Shown: positions 14,106 to 21,245 of the stretch, one piece after another
Numbering within the stretch: position 1 is the first letter of the stretch
How the letters are laid out: each line of letters starts with the position of its first letter
Assembly (NCBI GenBank): GCA_039929105.1
Contig: JBDSRX010000041.1
Coordinates: 1-26,970 of the forward strand
Direction of reading: 5' to 3'
Source: JBDSRX01 sp039929105
Lineage (GTDB): Bacteria; Patescibacteriota; Dojkabacteria; J137
Length of the DNA stretch: 26,970 bases
Position numbers and translations under genes: made by a program
Notes under the pieces: model-generated
Seen by the model: only the letters and a program-made list of their open reading frames with translations
The model's database searches: none
What the model was told of the DNA's origin: nothing

Positions 14106-15170
14106 TTAATTTAAGTTAGCTAATCTTTTATATTTTCCCTCTGTGGTTAAGGATATATACCCTTTCAACTCCAGCGCTGTTAACGTCCCTATAGTATCAG
14201 AAATATCACTTTTAATAATAGAATTTATTTCCTCTACATACATTGCATTAATCAAAGCATTGTAAGTTCTTATTTCCTTATCTGTCAAGTTTTGCAAATT
14301 TTCTCTCTCTAATATACCACTATTATTAGGCATATCCATTGCGTTTAGAATATCACCTAAAGATGTAACAAGTCTAGCCTTACCATTTTTTATTAAGGTA
14401 TTTGTTCCGCTACTTACAGGATTACTTAAATCTCCAGGTACAGCAAATACATGTTTACCATATTTTCTTGCAAGCTCTGCAGTTATTAATGCTCCACTTT
14501 TGCCTCCTGCTTCCACAACCAATGTTGCTTGAGAGAGTGCAGCAACTATTCTATTTCTGTTAGCAAAAGAATAAGGCATTACTTCTTGATTTGGAATTGC
14601 ATCTGAAATAACTATGCCCCCTGAGTCAAGAATCCTTTTGTAAACATCCTCATTGTTTATAGGAGTTGGTTCATTCGGACTTGATGCTAAAACAGCAACC
14701 GTATTTCCAGAAACTTCTAGTGCACCTAGATGAGCTTCTCTATCTATTCCAAATGCCATTCCACTAATAATTGTAAATCCATTGTTTGACAGTTCTGAAG
14801 ATAATTTTGCAGTGATTTTCTTTCCAGATTCTGTAGGAGTTCTAGTCCCTACTATTGAAATTGCTTTATAGAATAGCTCCTTCTTCCAAGTTCCTCTATA
14901 GAATAAAATTGCTGGAGGATTTTTAATAAGTTTGAGATTCTCTGGGTAATCATCATCGAGTAAAAATTTATAACTGAGGTTTAGAGAGTTTAAGTAGTCA
15001 TCACCTCTTGAAGTATCGAAATCTTCAATACTGTTTACATTAATTGATGAATAATATGAATCTGTTAGATTAGCAAAGTTAGCTATGATATTTAATAATT
15101 TACTATTACTTAAATCACTTTTAAATCTCAAGTTTAAAATAATTTTTTTAAGTCTATCAATATCTTCCAT
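14106..15170 (-). CDS. dprA: DNA-processing protein A (DprA/Smf)
   Basis: DprA binds incoming single-stranded DNA during transformation and loads RecA. An extended Rossmann fold carries SIVGTRTPTESG, then ISGMAFGIDREAHLGAL, FANRNRIVAALS, VVEAGGKSGALITAELA and FAVPGDLSNPVSSGTN. A small C-terminal winged-helix-like domain follows (last 65 residues). A longer frame begins at 15218 inside the PBP gene. I chose the ATG at 15170, one base past the PBP stop, which gives 354 residues and a tight operon join. Together with comEA, comEC and ssb it supports a working competence route. Confidence 0.94.
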   Translation of the reverse strand: MEDIDRLKKIILNLRFKSDLSNSKLLNIIANFANLTDSYYSSINVNSIEDFDTSRGDDYLNSLNLSYKFLLDDDYPENLKLIKNPPAILFYRGTWKKELFYKAISIVGTRTPTESGKKITAKLSSELSNNGFTIISGMAFGIDREAHLGALEVSGNTVAVLASSPNEPTPINNEDVYKRILDSGGIVISDAIPNQEVMPYSFANRNRIVAALSQATLVVEAGGKSGALITAELARKYGKHVFAVPGDLSNPVSSGTNTLIKNGKARLVTSLGDILNAMDMPNNSGILERENLQNLTDKEIRTYNALINAMYVEEINSIIKSDISDTIGTLTALELKGYISLTTEGKYKRLANLN

Positions 15171-15171
15171 A

Positions 15172-16962
15172 CTAACTGTCGCATCCAGGTGCGTTATTAG
15201 CATAGACGCAGCGAACAAACTCCTTTAGCAAGTTCCCTATTAAAAATCCACCTCCACCGAACTTTAAATGGAAAGCATAGGAGTAGCTTTTAGAATTATA
15301 ATCAAAAGTTCCAACTATCCATCCATGAGTTCTATAGACTTGTTCTCCATTTACATTTTCATAAGCTTCGGCTGTTCCTGTTTTAGCTCTAATATTTCCG
15401 GGAAGGCCGTTCAGGAAATAGTATACAGTTCCCTCTGGATTATTAGCGACCTGAGACATTCCGCTATTTATTAGTCTAAGTGTTTCATCGCTTATAGGTA
15501 TTTGTTTTACCACCGTAGGGTCAGTTTGTTTCACTACATTTTTATAGACATCTTGTACATTTTTGAGAACATGCGGTTGGTAAACTTTCCCGTTATTAGC
15601 TATAATGGAAGCTATAACCGCCATTTGAATAGGTGTTACTAAAACAGAACCTTGTCCAATTGCAGCGTTACAAGTGTCTCCATCAAACCAACTTAAACCT
15701 AGAGAGTCTTTTCTATATTTTGGAGAATCCATATTTCCTTTAGTTTCTCCTACTATATCTATGTTTGTAAGGTTCCCTAGACCAAAAATGTTAGCTGTCT
15801 TAACCATATTTTCGAAATGATCAGTTGGATATTCTCCAAGGGTATAGTTACAGAAGAACATATTACTAGACTTGTATAATGCTCTCTCAATATTCATTTG
15901 CCCATAGACTAACTTTCCATACTCACAGAAGTTATATCCTCCTCCCAAAGGCATGCACCCGCTTGAGTAGAAAGAGCTATCTTTATCTACAACCTTATTC
16001 TCTAATAAACTGTATGCACTTATAATTTTAAAGATGGATCCTGGTGCATCTGCGGTTCCTATAGATTTATCTGTAAGAGGAGCATTCCTATTATTAAGTA
16101 AATCGTTATATTCATCTTGAGTTAAGCCAAGTAATAGGTCATTGGTATTAATTCCTGGGTAGCTAGTTAAAGCAATTAGTTCCCCATTAGAATTGTCTAT
16201 TACAACTCCTCCCCCTCCAGCAGCATTATTAATATCACTATTCTTCTGAAGCAATCTATACAGAAGTGTTTGCCAGCTATTATCTATTGTTAAATTTATA
16301 TCGTCTCCGGGTTCTGGATTCTCTTGTACCTCAACATCTCCTACATAGTACTTTTTACCCTTAGTTCCTTTAAGCATATCTTCATACTGATATTCCATTT
16401 TGTAGTTACCTACGAAGTCATTGTTGGCATAGCCAGCCTGTAAGTCTTCTGCAGTAGCCTTACCTACATAGCCAATAGTATGAGTGTATTCGAATGGGTA
16501 GTTGTAGTATCTTCTTGTTATGAATGAAACATTATAAAAACTATTATCTATATAAGCATCCTTAAAAGTTTTAGCTTGAGTTCCTGTTAAATCGATTATT
16601 GAAACAGTATTAACAGTCTCATCACTAAGTTGAGTTAGTACATCTTTGTTTGATATAAAATCGAATGAATTATCTTTTATAAATATAGCTAAGTTTGCTA
16701 TTTGTTCAGAGCTAATATTAACCTTGTTTATCTTTATAGTATAGACTTCCTGGCTTCCTGTGAGTTGTATACCATTCGTATCGTAGAAATTTCCTCTCTT
16801 TGGTTGAAGATCAATCTCACCTAGATTCAAGTCTATCGATTTGCTAAGGTAATTCTTGGCAGATAGTTGTAAACCTAAAGAGTAGATTGAAAAGATTCCA
16901 AAAAGAAAAAGTGCTCCTCCAGTTAAAAATATATTCTTTTTTGTTACGAGGTTTGAGTTCAT
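15172..16962 (-). CDS. Class B penicillin-binding protein (peptidoglycan D,D-transpeptidase)
   Basis: It crosslinks peptidoglycan outside the membrane. A single N-terminal anchor lies at about 10-32, a pedestal/dimerisation domain at about 50-200 (QPKRGNFYDTNG at 53-64), and the transpeptidase domain at about 245-575. The active site is complete: S309-x-x-K312 (GSIFK), S365-S-N367 and K527-T-G529. Context beside mreB argues for an elongation enzyme (PBP2/MrdA role). FtsI remains possible, because no mreC, mreD or rodA is adjacent. Its leader has a 19-base near-palindrome, TATAGCTAAGTTTGCTATA, starting one base from the ATG. The same sequence occurs inside the gene (16684-16702, last base changed) and after mreB. 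Confidence 0.93.
   Translation of the reverse strand: MNSNLVTKKNIFLTGGALFLFGIFSIYSLGLQLSAKNYLSKSIDLNLGEIDLQPKRGNFYDTNGIQLTGSQEVYTIKINKVNISSEQIANLAIFIKDNSFDFISNKDVLTQLSDETVNTVSIIDLTGTQAKTFKDAYIDNSFYNVSFITRRYYNYPFEYTHTIGYVGKATAEDLQAGYANNDFVGNYKMEYQYEDMLKGTKGKKYYVGDVEVQENPEPGDDINLTIDNSWQTLLYRLLQKNSDINNAAGGGGVVIDNSNGELIALTSYPGINTNDLLLGLTQDEYNDLLNNRNAPLTDKSIGTADAPGSIFKIISAYSLLENKVVDKDSSFYSSGCMPLGGGYNFCEYGKLVYGQMNIERALYKSSNMFFCNYTLGEYPTDHFENMVKTANIFGLGNLTNIDIVGETKGNMDSPKYRKDSLGLSWFDGDTCNAAIGQGSVLVTPIQMAVIASIIANNGKVYQPHVLKNVQDVYKNVVKQTDPTVVKQIPISDETLRLINSGMSQVANNPEGTVYYFLNGLPGNIRAKTGTAEAYENVNGEQVYRTHGWIVGTFDYNSKSYSYAFHLKFGGGGFLIGNLLKEFVRCVYANNAPGCDS
16684..16702. repeat. TATAGC-GCTATA repeat, copy within the PBP gene
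   Basis: Identical to the copy at 16964-16982 in 18 of 19 bases. Here it is coding (around residues 87-93 of the PBP), so this copy may be the origin of the others or a coincidence of AT-rich sequence. Confidence 0.5.
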
Positions 16963-16963
16963 T

Positions 16964-16982
16964 TATAGCTAAGTTTGCTATA
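16964..16982. repeat. TATAGC-GCTATA repeat next to the PBP start
   Basis: TATAGC, loop TAAGTTT, GCTATA: a 6-bp inverted repeat. On the minus strand it lies one base upstream of the PBP ATG and could hide or shape the start site. The 172 bases between this copy and the one at 17155 are AT-rich with no ORF and no clear promoter. Confidence 0.6.
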
Positions 16983-17154
16983 TCTAGATTTATATTTAAA
17001 TTCCATAAATGATACATCCACGATACTATTTATATCCCGAATTATCTTTACTGAAATATAATTCCAAAACATAGCTAAAAAATATATTCAATATCGATCA
17101 ACAAATAACAGTACTAGTTTAAATCGATAATTTACTAAACGTTAGATTTACGAA

Positions 17155-17173
17155 TATAGCTAAATTTGCTATA
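17155..17173. repeat. TATAGC-GCTATA repeat next to the mreB stop
   Basis: It differs from the 16964 copy by one base in the loop (TAAATTT) and has the same orientation. It starts one base past the mreB stop. The two copies therefore bracket the mreB-PBP spacer exactly. Confidence 0.6.
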
Positions 17174-17174
17174 T

Positions 17175-18230
17175 TTATCTCAATATAAAATCTTGAATTT
17201 GAATCTTATCTAGTAAATCTTTTCTCTTAATTAATTTGTTAAGTCCTTTTATTACAGAAAAAATTGGATCCTCTGGAACAATTACATTTACCTTTAATTT
17301 TCCAGATAAGTACTTACTCAACCCTTGAATCATAGCTCCTCCACCCGTAAGACAAACTCCATTCAATATTAAATCGGATACTATTTCGGACGGGGCTTTC
17401 TCCATAGCCTCTTTTATAGCTTTTACAATCTCTTCTAACGTGGGCATAATGGCTTCACTTAACTCCCCAATACTAATATCTAAACTTTTAGGTAAGCCAC
17501 TTAATAAGTCTTGGCCTCGTAAATTTATCTTATCTTTAGAAGAACTTATAATTGCAGCTCCTTTAGAGACCTTTACATCCTCTGCCATTTTCAATGGTAT
17601 GAGTAGGTTATATTTAGACTTAATATATTCGACTATTGCTCTATCCATATTGTCTCCGCCAACCTTAATAGTATTGTCTACAAGAATCCCACCCATTGAG
17701 ATTATCGCGATATCTGTAGTACCACCTCCAATATCCACAACCATAGATGCAGTTGCTTCATCAATCTTTAGATTTGCGCCTATGGCAGCGGCCATTGGCT
17801 CTTCTACAACATAAACTCTACCCGCTCCAGCTTGTTTAGCTGAATCCATTACAGCTTTAATTTCTACCTCTGTAATAAGGGACGGTACACCAATAACAAC
17901 CGTAGGTTTTATTATTTTTGAAATGATGCTGAACTTATTACTTACCTTATGAATAAAGTAGCTTATAATTGCCTCACAAGAGTTGAAGTCTGAAATTACA
18001 CCAGCTTTAAGAGGTTGTATAGCAACAATGTTTCCAGGAGTCCTACCTATCATCTTCCTTGCCTCTAAACCAACAGCCATTACTTTATTCGTAGACTTAT
18101 TAATGGCTACAACCGCCGGTTCTTTTATTACCTCCTTCTCCCCGCTTACTAACACTCTAATGTTTGCAGTACCAAGGTCTATTGCAATCTGGGCTGAAAA
18201 TTTATTTAAGAAATTGTCTAACTTAGACAT
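17175..18230 (-). CDS. mreB: Rod-shape-determining protein MreB
   Basis: A bacterial actin that guides lateral wall synthesis. Nucleotide-binding motifs are clear: IAIDLGTANIRV (15-26, phosphate 1), VVEEPMAAAIGA (141-152), VVDIGGGTTDIAII (164-177, phosphate 2) and CLTGGGAMIQGL (293-304, adenosine). KMIGRTPGNIVAI (59-71) is an MreB signature. An amphipathic N-terminus (MSKLDNFLNKF) could bind membrane. The 351-residue length is normal. mreC and mreD, which usually follow, are absent, and the PBP gene comes next. Three tRNA genes lie upstream on the same strand. Confidence 0.96.
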   Translation of the reverse strand: MSKLDNFLNKFSAQIAIDLGTANIRVLVSGEKEVIKEPAVVAINKSTNKVMAVGLEARKMIGRTPGNIVAIQPLKAGVISDFNSCEAIISYFIHKVSNKFSIISKIIKPTVVIGVPSLITEVEIKAVMDSAKQAGAGRVYVVEEPMAAAIGANLKIDEATASMVVDIGGGTTDIAIISMGGILVDNTIKVGGDNMDRAIVEYIKSKYNLLIPLKMAEDVKVSKGAAIISSSKDKINLRGQDLLSGLPKSLDISIGELSEAIMPTLEEIVKAIKEAMEKAPSEIVSDLILNGVCLTGGGAMIQGLSKYLSGKLKVNVIVPEDPIFSVIKGLNKLIKRKDLLDKIQIQDFILR

Positions 18231-18318
18231 AAAATTACTATGGAAAATGAATTAAATACACACTAAATATAGCATAAATAATATTCTAATTCAGTAAAAT
18301 ACTAAAATGAATTGCAAA

Positions 18319-18400
18319 ATTCGAATGGAGAAATCCAAAGCCACTTTGACCTTTAAATTATTATTTGAGATTCATTTTGGATTTCGAATTTCGGTATTCG
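18319..18400. repeat. Dispersed repeat copy E, as an inverted pair
   Basis: ATTCGAATGGAGAAATCCAAAG (two changes from the copy A core, 18319-18340) faces TTGGATTTCGAATTTCGG (from 18377). GAAATCCAAA and TTTGGATTTC can form a 10-bp stem. GAGATTCATTT (18367-18377) is shared with copy D. It lies between mreB and tRNA-Thr. Confidence 0.6.
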
Positions 18401-18414
18401 AGCTTTGTAAATGA

Positions 18415-18490
18415 TGGAGCCATGACCGGGGATCGAACCCGGGACCTCACCCTTACCAAGGATGTGCTCTACCAACTGAGCTATCATGGC
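18415..18490 (-). tRNA. trnT: tRNA-Thr (anticodon GGT)
   Basis: A complete cloverleaf: acceptor GCCATGA/TCATGGC, D arm GCTC/GAGC, anticodon loop TTGGTAA, T arm CCGGG-TTCGATC-CCCGG, discriminator T. CCA is encoded (18415-18417), unlike the other tRNAs here. It reads ACC and ACT codons. Confidence 0.97.
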
Positions 18491-18493
18491 AAT

Positions 18494-18584
18494 AAAAAAA
18501 AGTTAAAATGTTTCAAAGTTGGAAAGTTTAAAAGTTAGAATTCCAACTTTTCAAGAACCTTTCAACATTACAACATTTCAACTT
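18494..18584 (-). terminator. Imperfect palindrome plus T-run between tRNA-Thr and tRNA-Tyr
   Basis: A long imperfect inverted repeat centres on GAATTC (18538-18543), with arms made of short AAGTTGG/CCAACTT-like units (18504-18537 and 18544-18584). On the minus strand it is followed by eight T (18494-18501). It may end the Thr-Tyr transcript, but it is also clearly repeat-derived, and termination here would leave tRNA-Thr(GGT) without an obvious promoter. Confidence 0.35.
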
Positions 18585-18601
18585 TATAACTTATGCTTAA
18601 A

Positions 18602-18676
18602 TCGGGAGAGAAGGATTTGAACCTCCGATTTTACCGATTTACAGTCGGTTGCGATTGACCACTCCGCCATCTCCCG
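18602..18676 (-). tRNA. trnY: tRNA-Tyr (anticodon GTA), class I with C1-G72
   Basis: Acceptor CGGGAGA/TCTCCCG (7 bp), D stem GCGG/TCGC with a G.T pair, anticodon stem ACCGA/TCGGT with loop CTGTAAA, T arm GGAGG-TTCAAAT-CCTTC, discriminator A, no encoded CCA. Only six bases (AAAATC) separate the anticodon and T stems. Bacterial tRNA-Tyr normally has a long variable arm (class II) and G1-C72. The short variable loop and C1-G72 seen here are the archaeal/eukaryotic type. The anticodon assignment is secure. Confidence 0.95.
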
Positions 18677-18693
18677 CTCTTAGAACAAATATT

Positions 18694-18765
18694 AGCCGCC
18701 TGGGGGATTCGAACCCTCGACCCATTGTTTACAAAACAATTGCTCTACCACTGAGCTAAGGCGGC
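18694..18765 (-). tRNA. trnT: tRNA-Thr (anticodon TGT)
   Basis: Acceptor GCCGCCT/AGGCGGC, D arm GCTC/GAGC, anticodon stem ATTGT/ACAAT with loop TTTGTAA, T arm GAGGG-TTCGAAT-CCCCC with one A.C mismatch, discriminator T. CCA is not encoded. It reads ACA and by wobble ACG. It is the first of three minus-strand tRNAs, divergent from rpmB. Confidence 0.96.
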
Positions 18766-18807
18766 CTATCGTTGTCAGCTTTTTCGGCTTTTCGAAGTAT
18801 ATCATAT

Positions 18808-18843
18808 TTTACACTTGTAAAGTTAGTGGAAATTGCGTAAAAT
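18808..18843 (+). promoter_or_regulatory. rpmB promoter with an overlapping palindrome
   Basis: TTGTAA (18815-18820) and TAAAAT (18838-18843) are exactly 17 bases apart. The palindrome TTTACACTTGTAAA (18808-18821) covers the -35 box and lies in the divergent region shared with the tRNA cluster. It could be an operator or just chance symmetry. Confidence 0.55.
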
Positions 18844-18883
18844 CTCTTGCATTTATTGTAATAAAAATATTAAAGTATTAAAT

Positions 18884-19126
18884 ATGGCTAGAGTTGATGA
18901 ATTAACAGGAAAAAAGACAGCATTCGGAGGAAACCACAAACATAGAAGAGGTTCATCTGGAGGAGGAGGAGTTTGGAAATTCAAAGCACAAAACACAAAA
19001 AGAACTTGGAAACCTAACTTAAGAAAAGTTAAGTTAACAGTAAACGGAGCTACTAAGAGAGTTAAGGTTTCAATGAAAACTTACAAGAAACTTAGAAAAA
19101 TGGCCGAAGTTAAAGCAGCTGCATAA
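18884..19126 (+). CDS. rpmB: 50S ribosomal protein L28
   Basis: The 80-residue product begins MARVDELTGKKTAFGGNHKH and has the L28 core NTKRTWKPNLRKVKL followed by TKRVKVSMKTYKKL. An open frame extends upstream to a TTG at 18833, but that would overlap the -10 box, and L28 proteins start at this ATG. The first part (a Gly-rich GSSGGGGVW) is longer than in E. coli L28. It lies 27 bases upstream of the rlmB-like gene. Confidence 0.94.
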   Translation: MARVDELTGKKTAFGGNHKHRRGSSGGGGVWKFKAQNTKRTWKPNLRKVKLTVNGATKRVKVSMKTYKKLRKMAEVKAAA

Positions 19127-19153
19127 TCTACCCTATTTTAGGTATTTAAACTC

Positions 19154-19864
19154 ATGCTTGTTTACGGACGAAATACTGTTACAGAAGCATTAAGTTCCAC
19201 CTATAAGTGTTCTAAACTTTACCTTGACGATAATATTAAAGAAGATGAAAAGATCTTTAATATTCTAGAGCTAGCTAGGCTCAAAGGAGTTGAAATAGTT
19301 AAAACATCTGGTAAGCATATCTCTTCAATTACAAATTCACTTGAAACTCAAAACATTGCTCTAGAAGTAGACTACAGAGCTTCAACACTTAAAGAAGCTT
19401 TAGCTGCTAATCCGGACAAATCTTTTGTATATATTAGTGAGTCTACATACGAGCAAAATGTTGGAGCTATTATTAGGACAGCAGAGATTGCAGGTTTTGC
19501 GGGAGTTATATTACCAAACCATTTGAATATCACTCCTACTATAGCCAAGACTTCTACTGGTGCTCTATTTAGCATTCCAGTAATTAAATACCCTATATTC
19601 CAAACTATAAAAGAACTTAAAAAAGAAGCTTTCGATATTGTTGGAATTGAAAGAGGAGGACAGAATGTTTACGAATCTCATCTTTCTAATAATTGTCTTT
19701 TTATTATTGGTGGCGAAGATAAAAGTCTAAGCGAACCTGTAAGAAAAGAGTGCAATATTATTGCAGAGATTCCACAGTTTGGTAAGATAAACTCACTAAA
19801 TATGAGTGTTGCTACAGCTATTGTAATTTTTGAGCATATAAGGCAAACTAAATTTAGTAAGTAA
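19154..19864 (+). CDS. rlmB: SpoU/TrmH-family RNA 2'-O-ribose methyltransferase (RlmB-like)
   Basis: A SAM-dependent knotted methyltransferase. Motif 1 is NVGAIIRTAEIAGF (102-115), motif 2 is FIIGGEDKSLSEPV (183-196) and motif 3 is EIPQFGKINSLNMSVATAI (205-223). An N-terminal L30e-like substrate-binding domain spans about 1-75 (MLVYGRNTVTEAL). This architecture fits RlmB (23S rRNA G2251). The exact target base, or a tRNA target as in TrmH, cannot be proved from sequence. It sits among translation genes, just after rpmB. Confidence 0.88.
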   Translation: MLVYGRNTVTEALSSTYKCSKLYLDDNIKEDEKIFNILELARLKGVEIVKTSGKHISSITNSLETQNIALEVDYRASTLKEALAANPDKSFVYISESTYEQNVGAIIRTAEIAGFAGVILPNHLNITPTIAKTSTGALFSIPVIKYPIFQTIKELKKEAFDIVGIERGGQNVYESHLSNNCLFIIGGEDKSLSEPVRKECNIIAEIPQFGKINSLNMSVATAIVIFEHIRQTKFSK

Positions 19865-19885
19865 TTTACTGAATCGTTTATCTAA

Positions 19886-20650
19886 ATGTTCAAAGAGGAA
19901 AACCAAATCTGGCTTTATTTAATAGGAATTTTAATATTCTTCGGTGTTCTTGTAGCTGGTTCTGCAAACATACTTGCTCCCGTAGTTCAATCTGGAAATA
20001 TAGGACTACTCTTCCAAAGTCAAAAATTTGCATCTAGACCTGAACTTACAATTAACAGTGGATTAGACTACTACGCAGATGTTGCGACAAGCAAAGGAAC
20101 ATTTACTATTAACTTGTATGCAAGTAAAGCTCCCCAAAATGTAAATAACTTTATATACCTAGCTAAGAATGGATTCTACACAGATACTAAATTCCATAGA
20201 ATTGTTCCTAACCTACTTATTCAAGGAGGAGATAGAAATACTTTAAACTCAGATCTAACTGATGATGGTAAGGGAAGGACTGGATATTTAATTGAAGATG
20301 AGTCTAATTGGGACGCTATAGATTTATCTAAGGAACAAAGAAGTAGATTAACCACTATTGGATTTAGTTCTACAAGCGGATTAGAAACTACAAAGTTTAA
20401 ACAATACTCAGTTGCCATGGCAAATGGTGGTCCAAATACAAATAGCTCTCAATTTTTTATAATAACTGCTAATTCTGATGACACTCGATTGGGTTCACTA
20501 GATGGGCAATACACAATTATTGGAGAAATTACTACCGGGAAACAGGTAATTGATGCTATAAATAGCGTGTCAGTAAACGACGCTACGTTAAACGCTCCTA
20601 CTCCTGTTGAGCAAATTACATTTCAAAGCATAACTATTTACACAAGATAA
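19886..20650 (+). CDS. Membrane-anchored cyclophilin-type peptidyl-prolyl isomerase
   Basis: It probably helps fold exported proteins. One membrane helix lies at about 8-30. The cyclophilin domain (about 62-252) shows FHRIVPNLLIQGGD (103-116), with catalytic R105 and Q113, then SVAMAN (175-180) and SSQFFI (187-192). The Trp of the human CypA WLDGKH motif is replaced (SLDGQY, 204-209). An insertion of about 40 residues (120-165) separates the two main motifs. It is 21 bases after rlmB and 1 base before comEA, so it is likely co-transcribed with the competence genes. Confidence 0.92.
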   Translation: MFKEENQIWLYLIGILIFFGVLVAGSANILAPVVQSGNIGLLFQSQKFASRPELTINSGLDYYADVATSKGTFTINLYASKAPQNVNNFIYLAKNGFYTDTKFHRIVPNLLIQGGDRNTLNSDLTDDGKGRTGYLIEDESNWDAIDLSKEQRSRLTTIGFSSTSGLETTKFKQYSVAMANGGPNTNSSQFFIITANSDDTRLGSLDGQYTIIGEITTGKQVIDAINSVSVNDATLNAPTPVEQITFQSITIYTR

Positions 20651-20651
20651 T

Positions 20652-21245
20652 ATGAAAGGAATCAAAAAGATTCTCAAGGTAATTTTCTATCTTTTTCTAC
20701 TTACTATCTTAGTAACATTGTTAATAGGATTAGGAATAACATTTAAAGATAATTTTGATGGTCAAGGTAACTTGGTTTTCTTAAGGAAAGAGCCGGATGA
20801 AAACTACATTTTTAAGAGCATAGCATATGTATCTGGGCAGATTAACTCTCCTGGTGTATACGAAGTTGAAGATAACTCAAGAGTTTCAGATCTAATAAAT
20901 AAGGCAGGTGGCTTCTCTACTGATGCCGACTTAGACTATATAGCAAAGAATGTAAACCTTTCTGAAAAGCTTAAAGACGAACAGCACATTTACATACCTT
21001 CAATCGCAGAACGAGGTGTGAGCAACGTCGCGGGTGCACAAACAGATTCGAGTGTTATAGGTGGTAAAGTCAATATAAATACTGCTAGTAAAGATGCACT
21101 TGATGCATTACCTGGTGTAGGACCATCTACAGCAGACAAAATAATAGCTGCTCGACCTTACGAATCTATTGAAGATTTAAAAGATGTAAGTGGGATTGGG
21201 GATGCAAAATTTGATGAGATAAAAGATTTGATAGATGTGAAATGA
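20652..21245 (+). CDS. comEA: Competence DNA-binding protein ComEA (SLBB + helix-hairpin-helix)
   Basis: The extracytoplasmic receptor that pulls in double-stranded DNA. One N-terminal helix (about 7-29) is followed by an SLBB domain (about 57-118, AYVSGQINSPGVYEV). The C-terminal (HhH)2 domain (about 137-197) has GKVNINTASKDALDALPGVGPSTADKII, broken here as GKVNINTASKDALDALPG and VGPSTADKII. The size (197) is typical. The gene ends in TGA within ATGA, overlapping the comEC start by 4 bases. Confidence 0.94.
   Translation: MKGIKKILKVIFYLFLLTILVTLLIGLGITFKDNFDGQGNLVFLRKEPDENYIFKSIAYVSGQINSPGVYEVEDNSRVSDLINKAGGFSTDADLDYIAKNVNLSEKLKDEQHIYIPSIAERGVSNVAGAQTDSSVIGGKVNINTASKDALDALPGVGPSTADKIIAARPYESIEDLKDVSGIGDAKFDEIKDLIDVK

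Noticed and set aside
15171..15218. Longer dprA start inside the PBP gene
   Set aside because: The ATG at 15170 directly follows the PBP stop and matches the usual DprA N-terminus length; the extension shows no family similarity.
18231..18318. Promoter for mreB
   Set aside because: Several AT-rich hexamers fit loosely (for example TATGCT with TTTACT) but none stands out; co-transcription from the tRNA cluster is equally possible.
18833..18883. N-terminal extension of L28 from a TTG start
   Set aside because: It would overlap the predicted -10 box, and the L28 family begins at the ATG at 18884.
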